From Amblyomma americanum (lineage: Eukaryota; Arthropoda; Arachnida; Ixodida; Ixodidae), in the NCBI RefSeq assembly GCF_052857255.1, contig NC_135497.1:543296207-543360206 (forward strand): a stretch of DNA of 64,000 nt, written 5' to 3'. A program made the translations under genes and the position numbers. Positions 10,640 through 22,281 of the stretch are shown one piece after another. Numbering within the stretch: the first letter of the stretch is position 1; every line of letters begins with the position of its first letter. Under the pieces are notes generated by a model. The model ran no database searches. It was not told the origin of the DNA and saw only the letters and a list, made by a program, of their open reading frames with translations.

Positions 10640-10885
10640 CCTCCCTCCCTCTCTTCCTCCCTTCCTTCCTTTTTTCCTTCTTCCCTTCCTCTCTCCCTCC
10701 CTTCCTTCCTATCTTCCTTCCTTCTCTCCTCCCTCCCTCCCTTCATTCCTTTTTCCTTTCTTCCTTCCTTCCTGCCTTCCTTCCATCCTCCCTCCCTGCC
10801 TTCCTTCCTTCCTCTCTCCCTCCCTCTCTTCCTTCCTTCCTTTTTTCCTTCCTTTCTTCCTTCCTGCATTGCTTCCTCCCTTCCA
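10078..10885. repeat. TTCC microsatellite, part 1
   Basis: A nearly pure (TTCC)n run to about 10184 is followed by an increasingly interrupted TTCC/TCCC/TTTTTTCC array. Long Ser/Phe/Leu/Pro-rich 'proteins' of up to 315 residues on the plus strand and Lys/Arg/Glu/Gly-rich ones on the minus strand are translations of this repeat and not genes. Confidence 0.97.
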
Positions 10886-11122
10886 GCCGCCGCGGTGGCT
10901 TAGTGGTTATGGCGCTCGACTGCTGGTCCGAAAGACGCGGGTTCGATCCCGGCCGCAGCGGTCGAATTTCGATGGAGGCGAAATTCTAGAGGCCCATGTA
11001 GTGTGCGATGTCAGTGCACGTTAAGAACCCCAGGTGGTCGAACTTTCCGGAGCCCTTCACTACGGCGTCTCTCATAGCCTAAGTCGCTTTGGGACATTAA
11101 ACTCATATAAACCAAACCAAAC
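10886..11122 (+). mobile_element. SINE, subfamily B, complete, inside the TTCC array
   Basis: Best subfamily B copy in the window: head gccgccgcggtggcttagtg, B box GGTTCGATCCC, body gtgcgatgtcagtgcacg, block ctaagtcgctttgggac, and tail aaaccaaaccaaacc. TTCC repeats continue on both sides, so a target duplication cannot be told from the array. Confidence 0.95.
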
Positions 11123-11406
11123 CTTCCTTCCTTTCTTCATACCTGCCTTCCTTCCTTCCTGCCTTCCTCCTTCCCTTCCTTCCATTTTTCCATCCTTCCT
11201 TCCTCTGTTCCTTCCTTCGTGCCTTCCTTCCTGTCTTGCTCTATCCCTCCCTTCCTTCTTCCTTCCTTCCTCCCTCCCTTCCTTCCTTTTTCTCTTCCTT
11301 CCTGCCTTCCTTCCTGCCTTCTTTCCTCCCTTCCTTCCTTCCTCCCTTCCATCCATCCTGCCTTCCTTCCTCCCTCTCTTCCTTCCTTCTTCTTTCCCTC
11401 CTTCAC
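11123..11406. repeat. TTCC microsatellite, part 2
   Basis: Continuation of the degenerate TTCC array after the SINE. The whole array spans about 1.3 kb. Confidence 0.96.
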
Positions 11407-11815
<409 letters not shown>

Positions 11816-12039
11816 GTACATAGCGTGCGCCCGCAGAAGCGCAAGCGCTTGGGGTGGTCCACGGCAGTCACAACAATGAGCGGTCAGTACAAAACGCTGA
11901 AAGTAAATAACTGCCATTCTTAGCAAAAAAGGAAGAAAAATTAACAATAAAACAAGCCGATACATTGCATTAGTTAAGTAAACGAATTACCGATTGATAA
12001 TCATGTAAAACAGAGGAAATCAGCAGTCAATAAAAAGAA

Positions 12040-13262
12040 CAAAAATTTCAATAACAAGGTGCAAATTACAAAGGAAGTCAGTAATTTTCTTCATTGCAAC
12101 CTTCCATCTACGCTCGCAGTCCAGATTTCACAGCCCTCATAGAATCGCAACCCAACACGTCTGCAGGTAGTTTATTGATAGTAGGTTATATAAAACTGTC
12201 ATGTCCTTTTACCATAGATGGTATAAACACAAGGAACTTTGTAACGCGCTATGTGCCTAAGTGACTGGGTTTTTGTCAGGCTGTTTAAACAGCACTGAAA
12301 AGTAATGTCTGTGAACTACCACTTGCACGTACAAGTCATGCAGAGGAATAACTCCTGCTTTAACCATTCTAGTTCGGTGGTCAGATTTCTCGTGAAAGTG
12401 CCATACAATAAATTAGTGGAGATTCTGCACAGAAAACTAACTACCTTCTTGATCTTACAAGGCGCACAAAAACCATACACTGAAACAACGTATCTAAGTA
12501 TAGATTCTCCTTATGATTTATACACAGTCTGACGCAAGTTTGCAGAAGTAGTGTATTTTATACTATAAAGCTGGACAGAAAGAGAACGGAGTCGCTTTCA
12601 TAAATAGTCAACTTGGGAAGACCAACACATGTTAGAATCTAGATACAGGCCAAGATATTTAACACTGTTCGAGTAGGGTAGTGGCGAACATTCACAATTG
12701 GCACACTTGCTACCATGCATACGAACAGACTGGTCAAGATCAACACTTTTGTGCGGATTTCTAAAACATATTAACACAATTTTCTTTTTGTTTATGTATA
12801 TTTGATTTCCAGATGACCAGTCTACTATTTTATTGATATCATACTGAATTAGTTTCAGTGCGAATGAGATTGATTCATGGGATATTACTAAAGCTGTGTC
12901 ATCTGCATACTGAACCTATTTTGCATTTATTTTAGGTTAACCATTACATTTACATAAATATCAAACAAAAACGGTCCCAAAATAGATCCTTGTGGAACAC
13001 CGTACTGAATATCAGTGAATGTACTAACTGATTCTTTAATTTTTAACACTTGTTAACGGTGCGAAAGGTAGCTTGCAAAACATTGTTGGTGCGACCACGG
13101 AATCCAATACTTTCCAACTTTCGTAACAAAACAGAGTGCTCTGCCCTATCGAATGCTTTCAATAAATCCAAAAATAATCCAAAAACACATTGATTCTCAT
13201 CCAGGTTACCATTGATAAAATCACAGCAATATGGACTAATACGCTGACACCGCAACGCATTT
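12040..13262 (-). mobile_element. 5'-truncated LINE with reverse transcriptase
   Basis: On the minus strand the frame starting at 13255 reads FLDLLKAFDRAEHSVLLRKL (RT motif A, FxDxxKAFD), then in another frame QYGVPQGSILGPFLF (motif B, about 12950-13010) and QYADDTALV (motif C, about 12885-12915) with both catalytic Asp codons kept, then VKYLGLYLDSNMCW (about 12640). The 5' half including any endonuclease is missing. Frameshifts separate the blocks. It differs from the two plus-strand LINEs nearby. Confidence 0.8.
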
Positions 13263-13718
13263 TACTGTTTCGATCAGCGGCTGTAATCCACGACGCGTAG
13301 GCCTCTACGCGCCTCAGATGCTCGGCTTCAGGCACTTTTTACGGCATCGGTGCTTTTTGAACTTTGCGCCAAGTTGCAGACGACAGTATCTATTGTTTTC
13401 ATACTTTTTCCTTTATTTTCCAATTTCGTCACCGCATTCTGCCCTTACGTATCTTGGCACCGTCCCGATGTACGCGTCATGGGTACGCCTCGCTCTACGC
13501 GGATCGGTGAATATCCAGAATAGGTCCCTAGATTGCATTCGGTGGAAATTCAGCAAGTGGCGCCCTACTGAAAAAGCGGCAAAACGAACATAAAAAAACA
13601 GACGCCGAACTATCGAAAACGGCAAGAATGCGCCTATCTCTGATGGCGTTAGGCAAACGGCGTAAACTGTAGCCTCGGCGAAGCACTCTGTTGTGCGCAT
13701 CTCATTTGACGCCGTTAG
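13263..13718. other. no recognisable gene
   Basis: Contains a short near-palindrome around cgcgtaggcctctacgcg (13293-13310) and overlapping frames on both strands (13318-13593 plus, 13413-13730 minus) without recognisable motifs. It may belong to the Penelope-like element whose end follows. Confidence 0.35.
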
Positions 13719-13841
13719 TATATCGGCCAAATATGCCGATGTATCAATGAAAGGCTAATGGAGCATCGCAATGATGTATCAGGTTCATCTATCAGAAACT
13801 TGTCAGCTCACTGTCGGAAATGCGACAGTAAAGAAGAATAA
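13719..13841 (+). mobile_element. Penelope-like element, GIY-YIG endonuclease fragment
   Basis: A 40-codon frame reads YIGQICRCINERLMEHRNDV and then LSAHCRKCDSKEE before a TAA. YIGQxxRCxNxRLxEHxxxV followed by HCxxC is the core of the GIY-YIG nuclease at the C-terminus of Penelope-like retroelements. The catalytic Arg and the Tyr of YIG are present, and the GIY half and the reverse transcriptase are not visible. Short, but the motif density is high. Confidence 0.7.
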
Positions 13842-13889
13842 AAAACAATTCTCCTGTATTCTAACCAACAATTGTTTTGACAAAGATGC

Positions 13890-14250
13890 CCCAGGGGCGC
13901 GGCGCATCGACTGTGGGCATGTCGCCTAACAGGCCCTTCTGCCTTGTGCAGGTTCTCGTGCTTTTTCCTTACTGGATCGCCAGGCAACTTCGATGCACCA
14001 GCTGTCGACACGTGTCTTTGACATCCGTTGCCACTAATGATGCACCGTTACATCCACAAACTTCACGACTGGAGCGCTACCGCCGAACTGCCACGTGACA
14101 TCAACAAGTGCTGCTTTAAAGACGTCCTGCAAAAATTCCTCTTCAGCGGGCGCGGCGCACCGACTGTGGGCATGTCGCCTAACAGGCCTTTCTTATGCAT
14201 TGTGAAGATTTGTGGTTATTACTCTAGCATTAAGAGTGATTACTTGTTCT
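13890..14250 (+). repeat. tandem 5'UTR units of the second CR1/L2-like LINE
   Basis: The block gcgcggcgca(t/c)cgactgtgggcatgtcgcctaacaggcc occurs at about 13898 and again at about 14153, about 257 bases apart, with the second copy leading directly into the LINE coding region. Similar blocks precede the first LINE (3325, 4793). This resembles repeated promoter-bearing 5'UTR units known in some LINEs. Promoter function is inferred. Confidence 0.65.
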
Positions 14251-14563
14251 TTTTAGTTTTGCCGTCCTCACAAAAGTGCTTAGAAATTGCCTCTGGTGTA
14301 TATCTTTTGTGCGGATTGTTGCTCTGTGGCGATGTCGAGTTTAATCATGGCCCTGATAAACCAAACACTCGCGAATAATTTGAGCAGTTGGTGCAAGGTC
14401 AGGACAAACTAGCATCTGAAATAACAGCCCTTAGGGAGCAGCAAGCTAATCTTCAAAAAGCAGTCAATGACCTGTGCTGTAAATTTTTATAATTTGAACA
14501 GCATATAAATAGAATAGACACACTTGAATAAACTGTGCGTTCTCTTCAGAACAATATTGATGG
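14251..14563 (+). mobile_element. second CR1/L2-like LINE: ORF1 N-terminus with 2A-like motif
   Basis: The frame ending at 14378 reads LLCGLLLCGDVEFNHGPDKP. GDVEFNHGP (14328-14354) is the 2A-like motif of the first LINE with the first Pro changed to His, which should abolish skipping. A hydrophobic stretch precedes it. The following text is Gln/Glu/Leu-rich (QDKLASEITALREQQANLQK), coiled-coil-like. A SINE interrupts it at 14564. Confidence 0.75.
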
Positions 14564-14741
14564 TTGATTGGTTGGTTTATGGGGGTTTAACGTCCCAAAG
14601 CGACTCAGGCTATGACAGACGCCGTAGTGAAGTGCTCTGAGAATTTCGACCACCTGGAGTTCTTTAACGTGCACTGACATCGCACTGTACGCGGGCCTCC
14701 AGAATTTCGCCTCCATTGAATTTCGACCGCCGCGGCCGAGA
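14564..14741 (-). mobile_element. SINE, subfamily B, head-truncated
   Basis: Minus-strand copy with the 3' tail at the left (tttatgggggtttaacgtcc), body and GGCGGTC junction, ending in cgaccgccgcggccg where the tRNA-like B box is lost. It is inserted between the coiled-coil region and the rest of ORF1 of the host LINE (NKIDDLEDRNRRSNL resumes directly after). Confidence 0.88.
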
Positions 14742-15245
14742 ACAAGATTGATGATTTAGAAGATAGAAATAGACGGTCAAATCTGCAAGGAGAACCCGGT
14801 GAAAGCGACGTTGATCTTGAGCAAAAAGTACTTCAGGGTATTTCTTCCGAGAAACTTAGAATCTCGTGTTTTTCTGTACGAAGAAATTACAGGATTGGTA
14901 AGCCAGGGAAAACAAGATCTGTCATTATCTTTTTCCAGGACTTTAATGAAAAACAGAGTTTTGAAGAATGCTTTCAATCTTAAAGGTGAAGACATATCCC
15001 TGCAAAGTGATTACTCCCGCAACACACTAAGAAAACGCCGGCTCTTCTGGGAAAGTGCCAAACAAGAGAAAAATGAAAGCAAAAAAGCAATTCTGTTGAA
15101 CGATAAGCTGCTGATAGATGGAATACTGTATGCATGGGATGATGCCAAGAATGCACGAGTGAAGCTGCCAGGCCAGGCTTCCAAGCAGCAGGCTGGCAGA
15201 GTAGACCATCAGAGCGGCTCACAAACTCCTCGACTTGCGGCTCCC
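14742..15245 (+). mobile_element. second LINE: ORF1 C-terminal region
   Basis: Begins NKIDDLEDRNRRSNLQ, the typical LINE ORF1 transition from coiled coil to RNA-binding domain. The frame 14799-15515 continues with an FSRTLMKNRVLKNAFNLKGE segment and ends in a basic, Gln/Lys-rich stretch before the endonuclease begins at about 15258. A nearly intact frame runs from ORF1 into the endonuclease, so the family may encode a single fused protein or use recoding. Confidence 0.7.
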
Positions 15246-15960
15246 AGTGACCAAAAACTCAGACTAATAAACATCAATGCACGTAGTGTCCTAAACAAAA
15301 CAGAAAATCTTGAGGCTATATTACTTGAATATGATCGACATATAGCTGTAATTACGGAAACCTGGCTACGAGACGATATTGATGACGCAGACGTTTTTCC
15401 TCCCGGCTATCAAGTATTCCGTTGTGACAGGCCTTTGTGGAGGGGGAGGGGGGGTAGCGGTTCTTGTAAAACATGGCTGTTGCGCTATCAACCTAAAGAA
15501 AATTGCTGTCCATGAATGTATCTTTAAAAACAATCCGCTGCGGCCAGTTCTACATAGTTTTTGCATCCTATCAACCTCCATATTCACCAGTACTATTCCT
15601 AAATGACCTTGCTGATCGTATGTCCAAATTCAAGGGTGACAGAACCATACTGGCGGGAGATATTAATCTGCCAGGAACCGACTGCAATTACCCACCTCTT
15701 TTTTCAAGCTAAGGTGACCATGCTGATAAGCTGTGCGATATAATGCTTTGTCATGACCTGCAACAAGTTGTTAGAGAACCATCACGTGTGCAAGGTGATT
15801 CTGCCTCTGTGCTTGATATTGTATTCGTAAGTCGTTCCATTCAAAATTTTTCAGTGTCGGTAGATTGTGGCTTATTTGATCGCAGTGTGGTCTACCTATC
15901 ATTTCCTGTGCATGGTGTGAACAAAAAACTATCGCTAAAATAGTTCCTTTCAAGGATTTT
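15246..15960 (+). mobile_element. second LINE: APE endonuclease domain
   Basis: Motifs in order: LININARSVLNKTENLEAI (15264-15320, with the NAR motif), AVITETWLRDD (15346-15378, catalytic Glu), a GGGGVAVLVK block after a frameshift in a G-rich run near 15440, ILAGDINLPG (15645-15675, the GDxN motif), and SVLDIVFVSRSI (15808-15845). The usual SDH block is LFDRSVVYLS here (about 15877), so the catalytic His is lost. The sequence is readable through three frames and is a recent but inactive copy. Confidence 0.82.
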
Positions 15961-18018
15961 TCACACGCAAACTACGAAAGTGTGCTGGATTACTTTGAGT
16001 ATTGCCTTGACTTGTTTCATGGTTCTGAGGTTGATGCATTGTGGAAAGATTTAAAAAGTTTGCTTTCACTGCATAGACAATTTTGTTCCTACGAAAGTGA
16101 AGAAAACACGCCAGACAGATCCTTGGATCAGTCAAAACATAGTGCATCTTACGAGGAAAATTAAAGGATTGCAACGAAGAGGATTCACTCGATCCATAAT
16201 TCACTCTCCAATCGAACCTTACTGAGGAAATTCAGGAAGCTAAACGGTACTACTTTGAGCACACACTACCGAACTTTAATAATGACTCCCCCTAAAGCTT
16301 TCCAACTTTTTAGCAGAAAAGAAAAAGCCCATTAACAGAATTATGCACGAGGGTGCAATCCTTGTTGACAAAACTACCATTGCTGAGCACTTGAATAGGC
16401 ACTTCCATAGTGTATTCTCAAATTCAAATCCATGTAGGTTACGTAGCGATGCATTCTGTTTTCCTGATCCAGACATTGTATCACTGCCCGGATTAACTTC
16501 ACTTTTGTAAAAACTTAAAACGAAGTCCACTCCTGGTCCCAGATAAATTCCCCAACATATTTTTGCGTCGTTAAGTTGAAGTTATTTCTAAATTTCTTTC
16601 AATAATATTTCCCACGTCGTTTGCAACAGGAAGACTGGCTTCCGACTCGGGGACAGCTTGTGTTGTGCCTGTGCCTAAAAAGGGTGACATGGCACTTGTT
16701 AATTATCGTCCCATTTCACTCACTTCCACTTGTTTTAATTGGCAGAATATACTTTAGCTAACTACGTAACCAAATTTCTAGATGACAATGGTGTACTTTC
16801 TTCTGTTCAACATGTTTAAGAAAGGCTTATCCCCTGTGACCTAATCAACATCGGTTATTCACAGCTTTGAAACAGTCCTTAACCCTGAGGGCAGATCAGT
16901 GCCATTTTTTCAGATTTTTAAAAAGCTTTTGCTGTTATGTCACATGCTAAACTAATTGGTGTTCCCAATTCGTAATCACGTGGGTTTCTTCATGTCACCA
17001 GCTGTGTACAGTTTGTTAGCATTGACGGTTATCATTCAAATTCTTTACCAGTTGCTTCAGGCGTTCCACAAGGTAGCTAGGCCGGTTGGTTTTTATGATA
17101 TATATAAATGATATCATTACTGTTATATGAGAACCGATCCAAATTAGGCTCTTTGCTGATGATTACATTTTGCTCAACGAAATAAACATTCCTAAAGACC
17201 AAATCCTCCTTAAGTCTAGCCTCCAGAAAATTGACGCAGTGTGCAGTAATTAGGATATGCAGGTTAATTCTGCGAAAAAAGTTTTAAGAAAATCAGCAAC
17301 AAAAAACTTGTACACTCGTCTCCTTACACCCTCCCATCGCATCCTCTTCTAGAAGTTAAGAGATGTAAACACCTCGGTGTTACCATAACTAGTAATCTAA
17401 GTTGGAACAGTCATATTTTCCAATACATGCTTCTCCTCCTACAGAAAATTTTGACTTCTTCGCCACAAAGTTAAAAACGTTCCTTCCCAGATAGAGCAGT
17501 TAGCATACTACAGCCTCATAAGACCCAAAGTAGAGTATGCTTGCACAGTCTGGAACTCTTATACCAAAAGAATATTGACGCATTGGAGGCTGTACAGCGA
17601 AAAGCCATGCGCTCCATCTTTTCTAAATATTGCACATCTGACTCTCCTCCAATTTAAATGAAAGAAAATGTATCCCACTACTGAAATACGTAGAAAAATC
17701 TAGAGACTAAAATTTCTATTTCTGCTGAAAAACAACAAACTCGCCATGAGTTCCGAGCCTAACTTCGCACCCATTGCAACTTGTCCCACAAGACCTCAAT
17801 ATGCACATTCATTAACACCGTATCAAACTAAGAGTAATGCCTTTAAATATTCTTTTTTATCCGCGAACTATCAAGAAATGGAACAAGCTGCCTTCTGATG
17901 TCATCATGACCATTGACTCGATTGACAAATTGTTGTCGTCTACCTCATAGTCGCGTTTTTCTCCTCTCCCGCTACGGCCAACTTAGTGCCTGCAGTATTT
18001 GTTAAATAAATAAATAAG
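15961..18018 (+). mobile_element. second LINE: reverse transcriptase and 3' end
   Basis: After a linker (LSNFLAEKKKPINRIMHEG, about 16298) the RT blocks appear with stops: NYRPISLTSTCFN (about 16700), VPQG (about 17068), FADDYILLNEI (17152-17185, catalytic FADD intact), RCKHLGVTITSNLSWNSHIF (about 17355), LIRPKVEYACTVWNSYT (about 17518) and a C-terminal YQTKSNAFKYSFYPRTIKKWNKLPSDV (about 17822-17900). The 3' end is ttgttaaataaataaataag at about 17999-18018. Many stops show it is dead. Confidence 0.82.
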
Positions 18019-19483
18019 CTGCCACGCGTAATAGAGGAAGCCGCCAAGATTTCAGAGCTCAAACAAGGTTTTGTCTAGTTCTAGCCTGGTATTTATTCGC
18101 ACGTTTAAGACGCACCCTTTTTTCCTTCCGTTTTTAGTTTTTTAAAATTCACATCCTTTGTCGTCCGTCTTTCATCGTTCGGTTTTTATTCGTTTTGCTC
18201 TGTTAATTGTTAGCCGTAACTTTTGTGTGTTTTATGGAATGGTCACGCGCATCGTTGCTTGGGTTAAATCATCCACAACACGCCTGCATGCCTTCATGTC
18301 AGGCTAATTTCTTCATTAAAGATTCCATCTTTTAACTGCTTTTGAATATTGTTATTTCACTTGTTGCTCCTGTTGGTTCTGTTTAAAAGAAAAATAGAGG
18401 AAGGTGAAAATTTTTGGTCATATAATCTGACCATGTTTGCTGCCGGCTTGTTAACTACCGAAAAATAGTCCTAATTATTTTACACTTTTATTTGTTCCTT
18501 TTTTCGTTAAAGGTAATGGCTCGCCTGCTCACCATATCGGCTTAGAGTTTTGGCAGTATCGTATGTTGTCCTCCTCGATCTCTCGCTTTTGCCTGTGACA
18601 ACTCTCTTTCGCCACGTGTTCACATTTTTTTAGCCGTGAGGAGCGTTTTGTTTCTGCGGATTTAAAGGACGTCCACGATATATTTAAGCCAGGGCTTATA
18701 AATATGCTGCGGCACTCTTAGACAAATAGACTAAATGCATGTTGCTGGCTACTATATGTAAGAAGTCACGCTGTTTTTTTCTATTGTGTATATTCGCTTA
18801 ATTAGTCGAAGATAATTAACCTACTTTGCCAGAAATGAAAACAGGTAAAAAAAACTAATGAGAAATGTATAGAACAGTCACCAAATTTTGTGATTGAACA
18901 CTTTCTAACTTCTATCTCTTACGAATTAGCTTTTCGTTTTGCTCACTGCAGACCCTGGGAAATTAAAAAAAATACCACGTGACGAACATGATTGAAGTAC
19001 GCGATTGCAGTGCTGTCAAACATTCCGCGTAGGAATGAAAAGATCATTTAGCACAGTGTGCGGCCGCTTGAAAGGCGACAGGGCAGCGACGTAGTAGCTG
19101 GCTGTGCGATTCTCATCAGCAGCGAACCACGCCAGCACTGAACGGACATCCCATGATGCAGAACTACGCTACGAATCAGGCGTGCGTCCCAAGTCGTTCA
19201 AAGAGCTTCCTATTCGCGTCCTGCACTCTACCCGCAAGCAATGCTAGCCCAGTACCGGCCCCTGCAACCGCGTTTTATTGCGAAATGTGATCAAAATAAC
19301 CTGCTCCAGTTCGTGATCACGGCCGTGCTTGCACAGTAGGTTAAGCGCACTGTTGTAACTGGGCCTTGAAGAGACCACAAAACGTCAATAACCGGCGGAG
19401 CCATTCGCTGGAAAGCGATGCAAGGAAAATTGTAAAATTGATTTTAGAGAAACGGAAAGGGCGAAGTAATTTCCTCACACATG
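18019..19483. other. no recognisable gene
   Basis: AT-rich sequence without a convincing open frame or repeat I can identify. The short frame at 19366-19581 runs into the following SINE and is not a gene. Confidence 0.45.
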
Positions 19484-19731
19484 TCGGTGGACACCCGAAC
19501 CGCGCCGAAAGCGAGGGGATAACGGAGCGACTAAGAGAAGAAAGGAAGAAAAAGTTGCCGAAGTGGAGGGCTCCGGAATAATTGCAAGCACCTGGGGATC
19601 TGTACCGTGCACTGACATCGCTCAGCCTTTGCGTTTCGCCTCCATCGAAACAAAGCCGCCGCGGTCTGGTTCGAACCCGGGTACTCCGGAGCAGTAGCCG
19701 AGCTCCCTAACCATTGAGCGACCACTTGGGG
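19484..19731 (-). mobile_element. SINE, subfamily A, diverged
   Basis: Minus-strand copy recognised by gtcggtggacacccgaaccgc at its 3' half, ggagggctccggaataatt, gtgcactgacatcgc and the head gttcgaacccgggtactccg. The 3'-most tail is lost. Confidence 0.85.
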
Positions 19732-19956
19732 TAAAAATGAAAGTTGGTCTTAAAGGGAAAGTTTTACTATGCTAGCCAGGGAGCCATTTCGGCTCGTCGC
19801 GCCGTATGCCGTACGTAGGCAAACGTATACTGTATGCCGAGTGCCTTGGCTTAAGAACTACTTTGAGTCGCCGTTACCTAGCAACGCCACAGCCTCGGTA
19901 CATCAGATGTGCTCCTGTGGGGCAGAGAGGCAGAGAGAGAGGAGGTGTCGCCTCGC

Positions 19957-19960
<4 letters not shown>

Positions 19961-20030
<70 letters not shown>
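19961..20030. repeat. (TA)n microsatellite
   Basis: About 70 bases of pure TA. The overlapping 79- and 95-residue frames are artefacts. Confidence 0.98.
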
Positions 20031-20031
<1 letters not shown>

Positions 20032-20342
20032 GCGTTTCGCCTTAGTGTATTGGTGATATCTGATACCTGAATTAATATCTGCAGTGAGACCTTGGACCTA
20101 AGATATTAAACTTATTTTTTGGAATATGGCTGCGCGGTTGGCTTGAAGCACTCTGGCACGGGTCGGCCCGGTATTGCACTGCCTCCGGGATCGGCAAAAG
20201 GGCATATTAGCGCGGCGCGTCTATTTTTTTCACTCTTTGCTCTCCTCTTCACCCCTCCTACTTTCAGCACGCGGCAGCGAGCGTGGCTCGGCTAAAGCCT
20301 GTAGGCAGGCATGTGCATTTTCCTTTTCCTTCTTCTCAGCAA

Positions 20343-22153
20343 CACTAGTCAGTAGTAGTAGTAGTAGAAAACATTTATTCCAAAAAGGTAGGATAGAGAG
20401 GCGAAAATACAGATTTTGGGTGGAGTCCTTATTTCAGGACCCCAATGTCCACCGCAGTTGCTCTTGCATGGGATATCAGCTTTCGCTGTGGGGCCAAGTC
20501 AGAGCTGAGCAGGGCAGACTCCCACTGTTCCTCTGAGTGACGTTTGTCTAGATCGGGGGGCTTGGGACCGGAGCAGCTCCATGTTACATGATATGTTGTT
20601 GGAATTCCGCCACACCAGGGCCGTTAGCTTACAGTGTGGTGGGGGATAGACTTGTCTTTGTGTTCGGAGAAAGAGGAGGCGCTCGCCAGACGTAGAGGGG
20701 AGAGGGGTGAGGTCGGGGAGGTTACTCGCTCGGTTAGTATATCCTCGAGCTAGACTGTCCGCGGCCTCGTTTCTCTCGAGCCCCTCGTGCCCAGGAGTGC
20801 AAGTGATTTGGTCCTTGCATGTGGAATTTTGAACTTGTGGGGTAGTCAGAATGGGAGCGATGGAGTGTGCAAGTCTGCCAGAGAGGAAGAGGCGACACGC
20901 GGACTGGAAGTCGGTAATAATTTTTAACTCATTTCCCATAGCATCGACCTGTTGGATTGCGACGGCAATTGCAGCAGTTTCTGCTACTGTGAGAGAGCAG
21001 TTTCGTAGGGAGGCGGTGGCGATATCCTTGAAATTTGTGTCCAAGACGACCGCCACCGCGTTTGTTGAATCGGGGTACATGGCTGCGTCGACGTATACAG
21101 CATTTTGTGCCTGTCGATGTGCGCGGCGCAGATAGTCGACTCGCGCCTTTCGTCGTCCCTTTTGTGAGTCCGAGTGCATGTTCTTCGGGAGTGGAGCTAC
21201 ATACACGCGAGTTCGCAGAGTTGAGGGTAGGTCTCGGCTGTCCTGGACGGCGCGTATGTCAGCCGGGGAACCCACTCTTTCCAAGATTGCGCGTCCAGCT
21301 TTGGTGGTGAGGAGGCGTTCCTTTTGCGATGCTAGGACAGCTTCTCGAATTTCTTCTATTGTGTTGGTCAGCCCCAGGTCCTCGAGGTGGCAGTTGGCCG
21401 TGTACATCGGGAGGCCTAACGCATGTTTGTAGGCGGTACGGATGATGGCATCTGCTTTGTCTCGCACATTCCCCAGAAGTGGTAGGAATGGGAGACCGTA
21501 TGACAGGCGGCTCATAACTAGAGCATGTATCAGTCGAATTGTATCCTCCTCTCTCATGCGTTTTCGGTTTCGGGTGATGCGCCGAATCATGCGGGAGATC
21601 TGGAGGGCAGTTATCCGGAGACGCTGTAATGTGTGGTTGGCTTTCCTGTCGCTCTGAAGCCAAAGGCCCAGGATGCGGATAAGAGGAACTTCCTTTATTC
21701 TCGTGCCTTCGAGGTAAACCTCGATGTCGCCAGGAGATTTGTAGGCATAGCCCTGAATGCGGATAATTTTGGATTTTTCGGGTGAGAAGTGGAGGCCGCA
21801 ATTTGCTGCTTGTTTTTCTACGCAATTGGCTGCCTCTTGTAGGGTGTTTTCTTTGTCGGCAAGGGGACCCCAGGTGGACCAGATGGTAATATTATCAGCG
21901 TAGATAGTATAGCCGATGCCTTCAATGGCCTCGAGTGCTTTTGCCATGCCGATCATAGCTATATTGAAGAGGAGAGGAGAGATGATAGAGCCTTGGGGAG
22001 TGCCTTTGTTGGGTGTCTGCTCTGTGCCGGAGCGGACATCTCTCATGCCAATCATGGCCGTGCGGTTGCTGAGAAATGTTTTGATGTAGTTGAAGGTCTT
22101 GGGTCCGCAATCGAGGGCGTTGAGTTCTTTAGAGATGGCGTCGTGAGAAACGT
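20343..22153 (-). mobile_element. 5'-truncated LINE with RT and RNase H
   Basis: One frame is open for about 550 codons (22153 down to 20499). It enters in RT motif A ([14 protein letters not shown]) and continues with KGTPQGSIISPLLFNIAM (motif B), YTIYADNITIW (motif C, YADN instead of YADD), FSPEKSKIIRI, and an RNase H domain with the D-E-D-D set visible in VDAAMYPDS, SLTVAETAAIA, IITDFQSA and GHEGLERNEAADSLA. An RNase H domain after RT points to the I/R1/LOA group. The 3' end past 20499 continues with WESALLSSDLAPQ in another frame and terminates in a CTA-repeat tail (agtagtagtagtagtag at 20351-20366 on the plus strand). The Asp-to-Asn change in motif C would abolish RT activity. It abuts the tubulin fragment at 22154. 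Confidence 0.88.
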
Positions 22154-22281
22154 TGCACTGGTACACCGGAGAGGGCATGGACGCGTTGGAGTTCACCGAG
22201 GCAGAGTCCAGCTTGAACGAACTGGTGTCAGAATACCAACAGTACCAGGAGGCCACAGCTGAGGATGAAGGGGAATTCTAG
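22154..22281 (+). pseudogene. beta-tubulin last-exon fragment (duplicate copy)
   Basis: Nearly identical to 43239-43366, the end of the last coding exon of the complete tubulin gene. It reads [17 protein letters not shown] and on to [15 protein letters not shown], then TAG at 22279-22281. Differences from the other copy include GCG for GAG (Ala for Glu) and the tail GAT GAA GGG GAA TTC TAG where the other copy has GAA TAA. The upstream 5' part of the exon and all other exons are absent on this side, where a minus-strand LINE begins. A polyadenylation signal AATAAA follows at 22339-22344. Confidence 0.95.
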
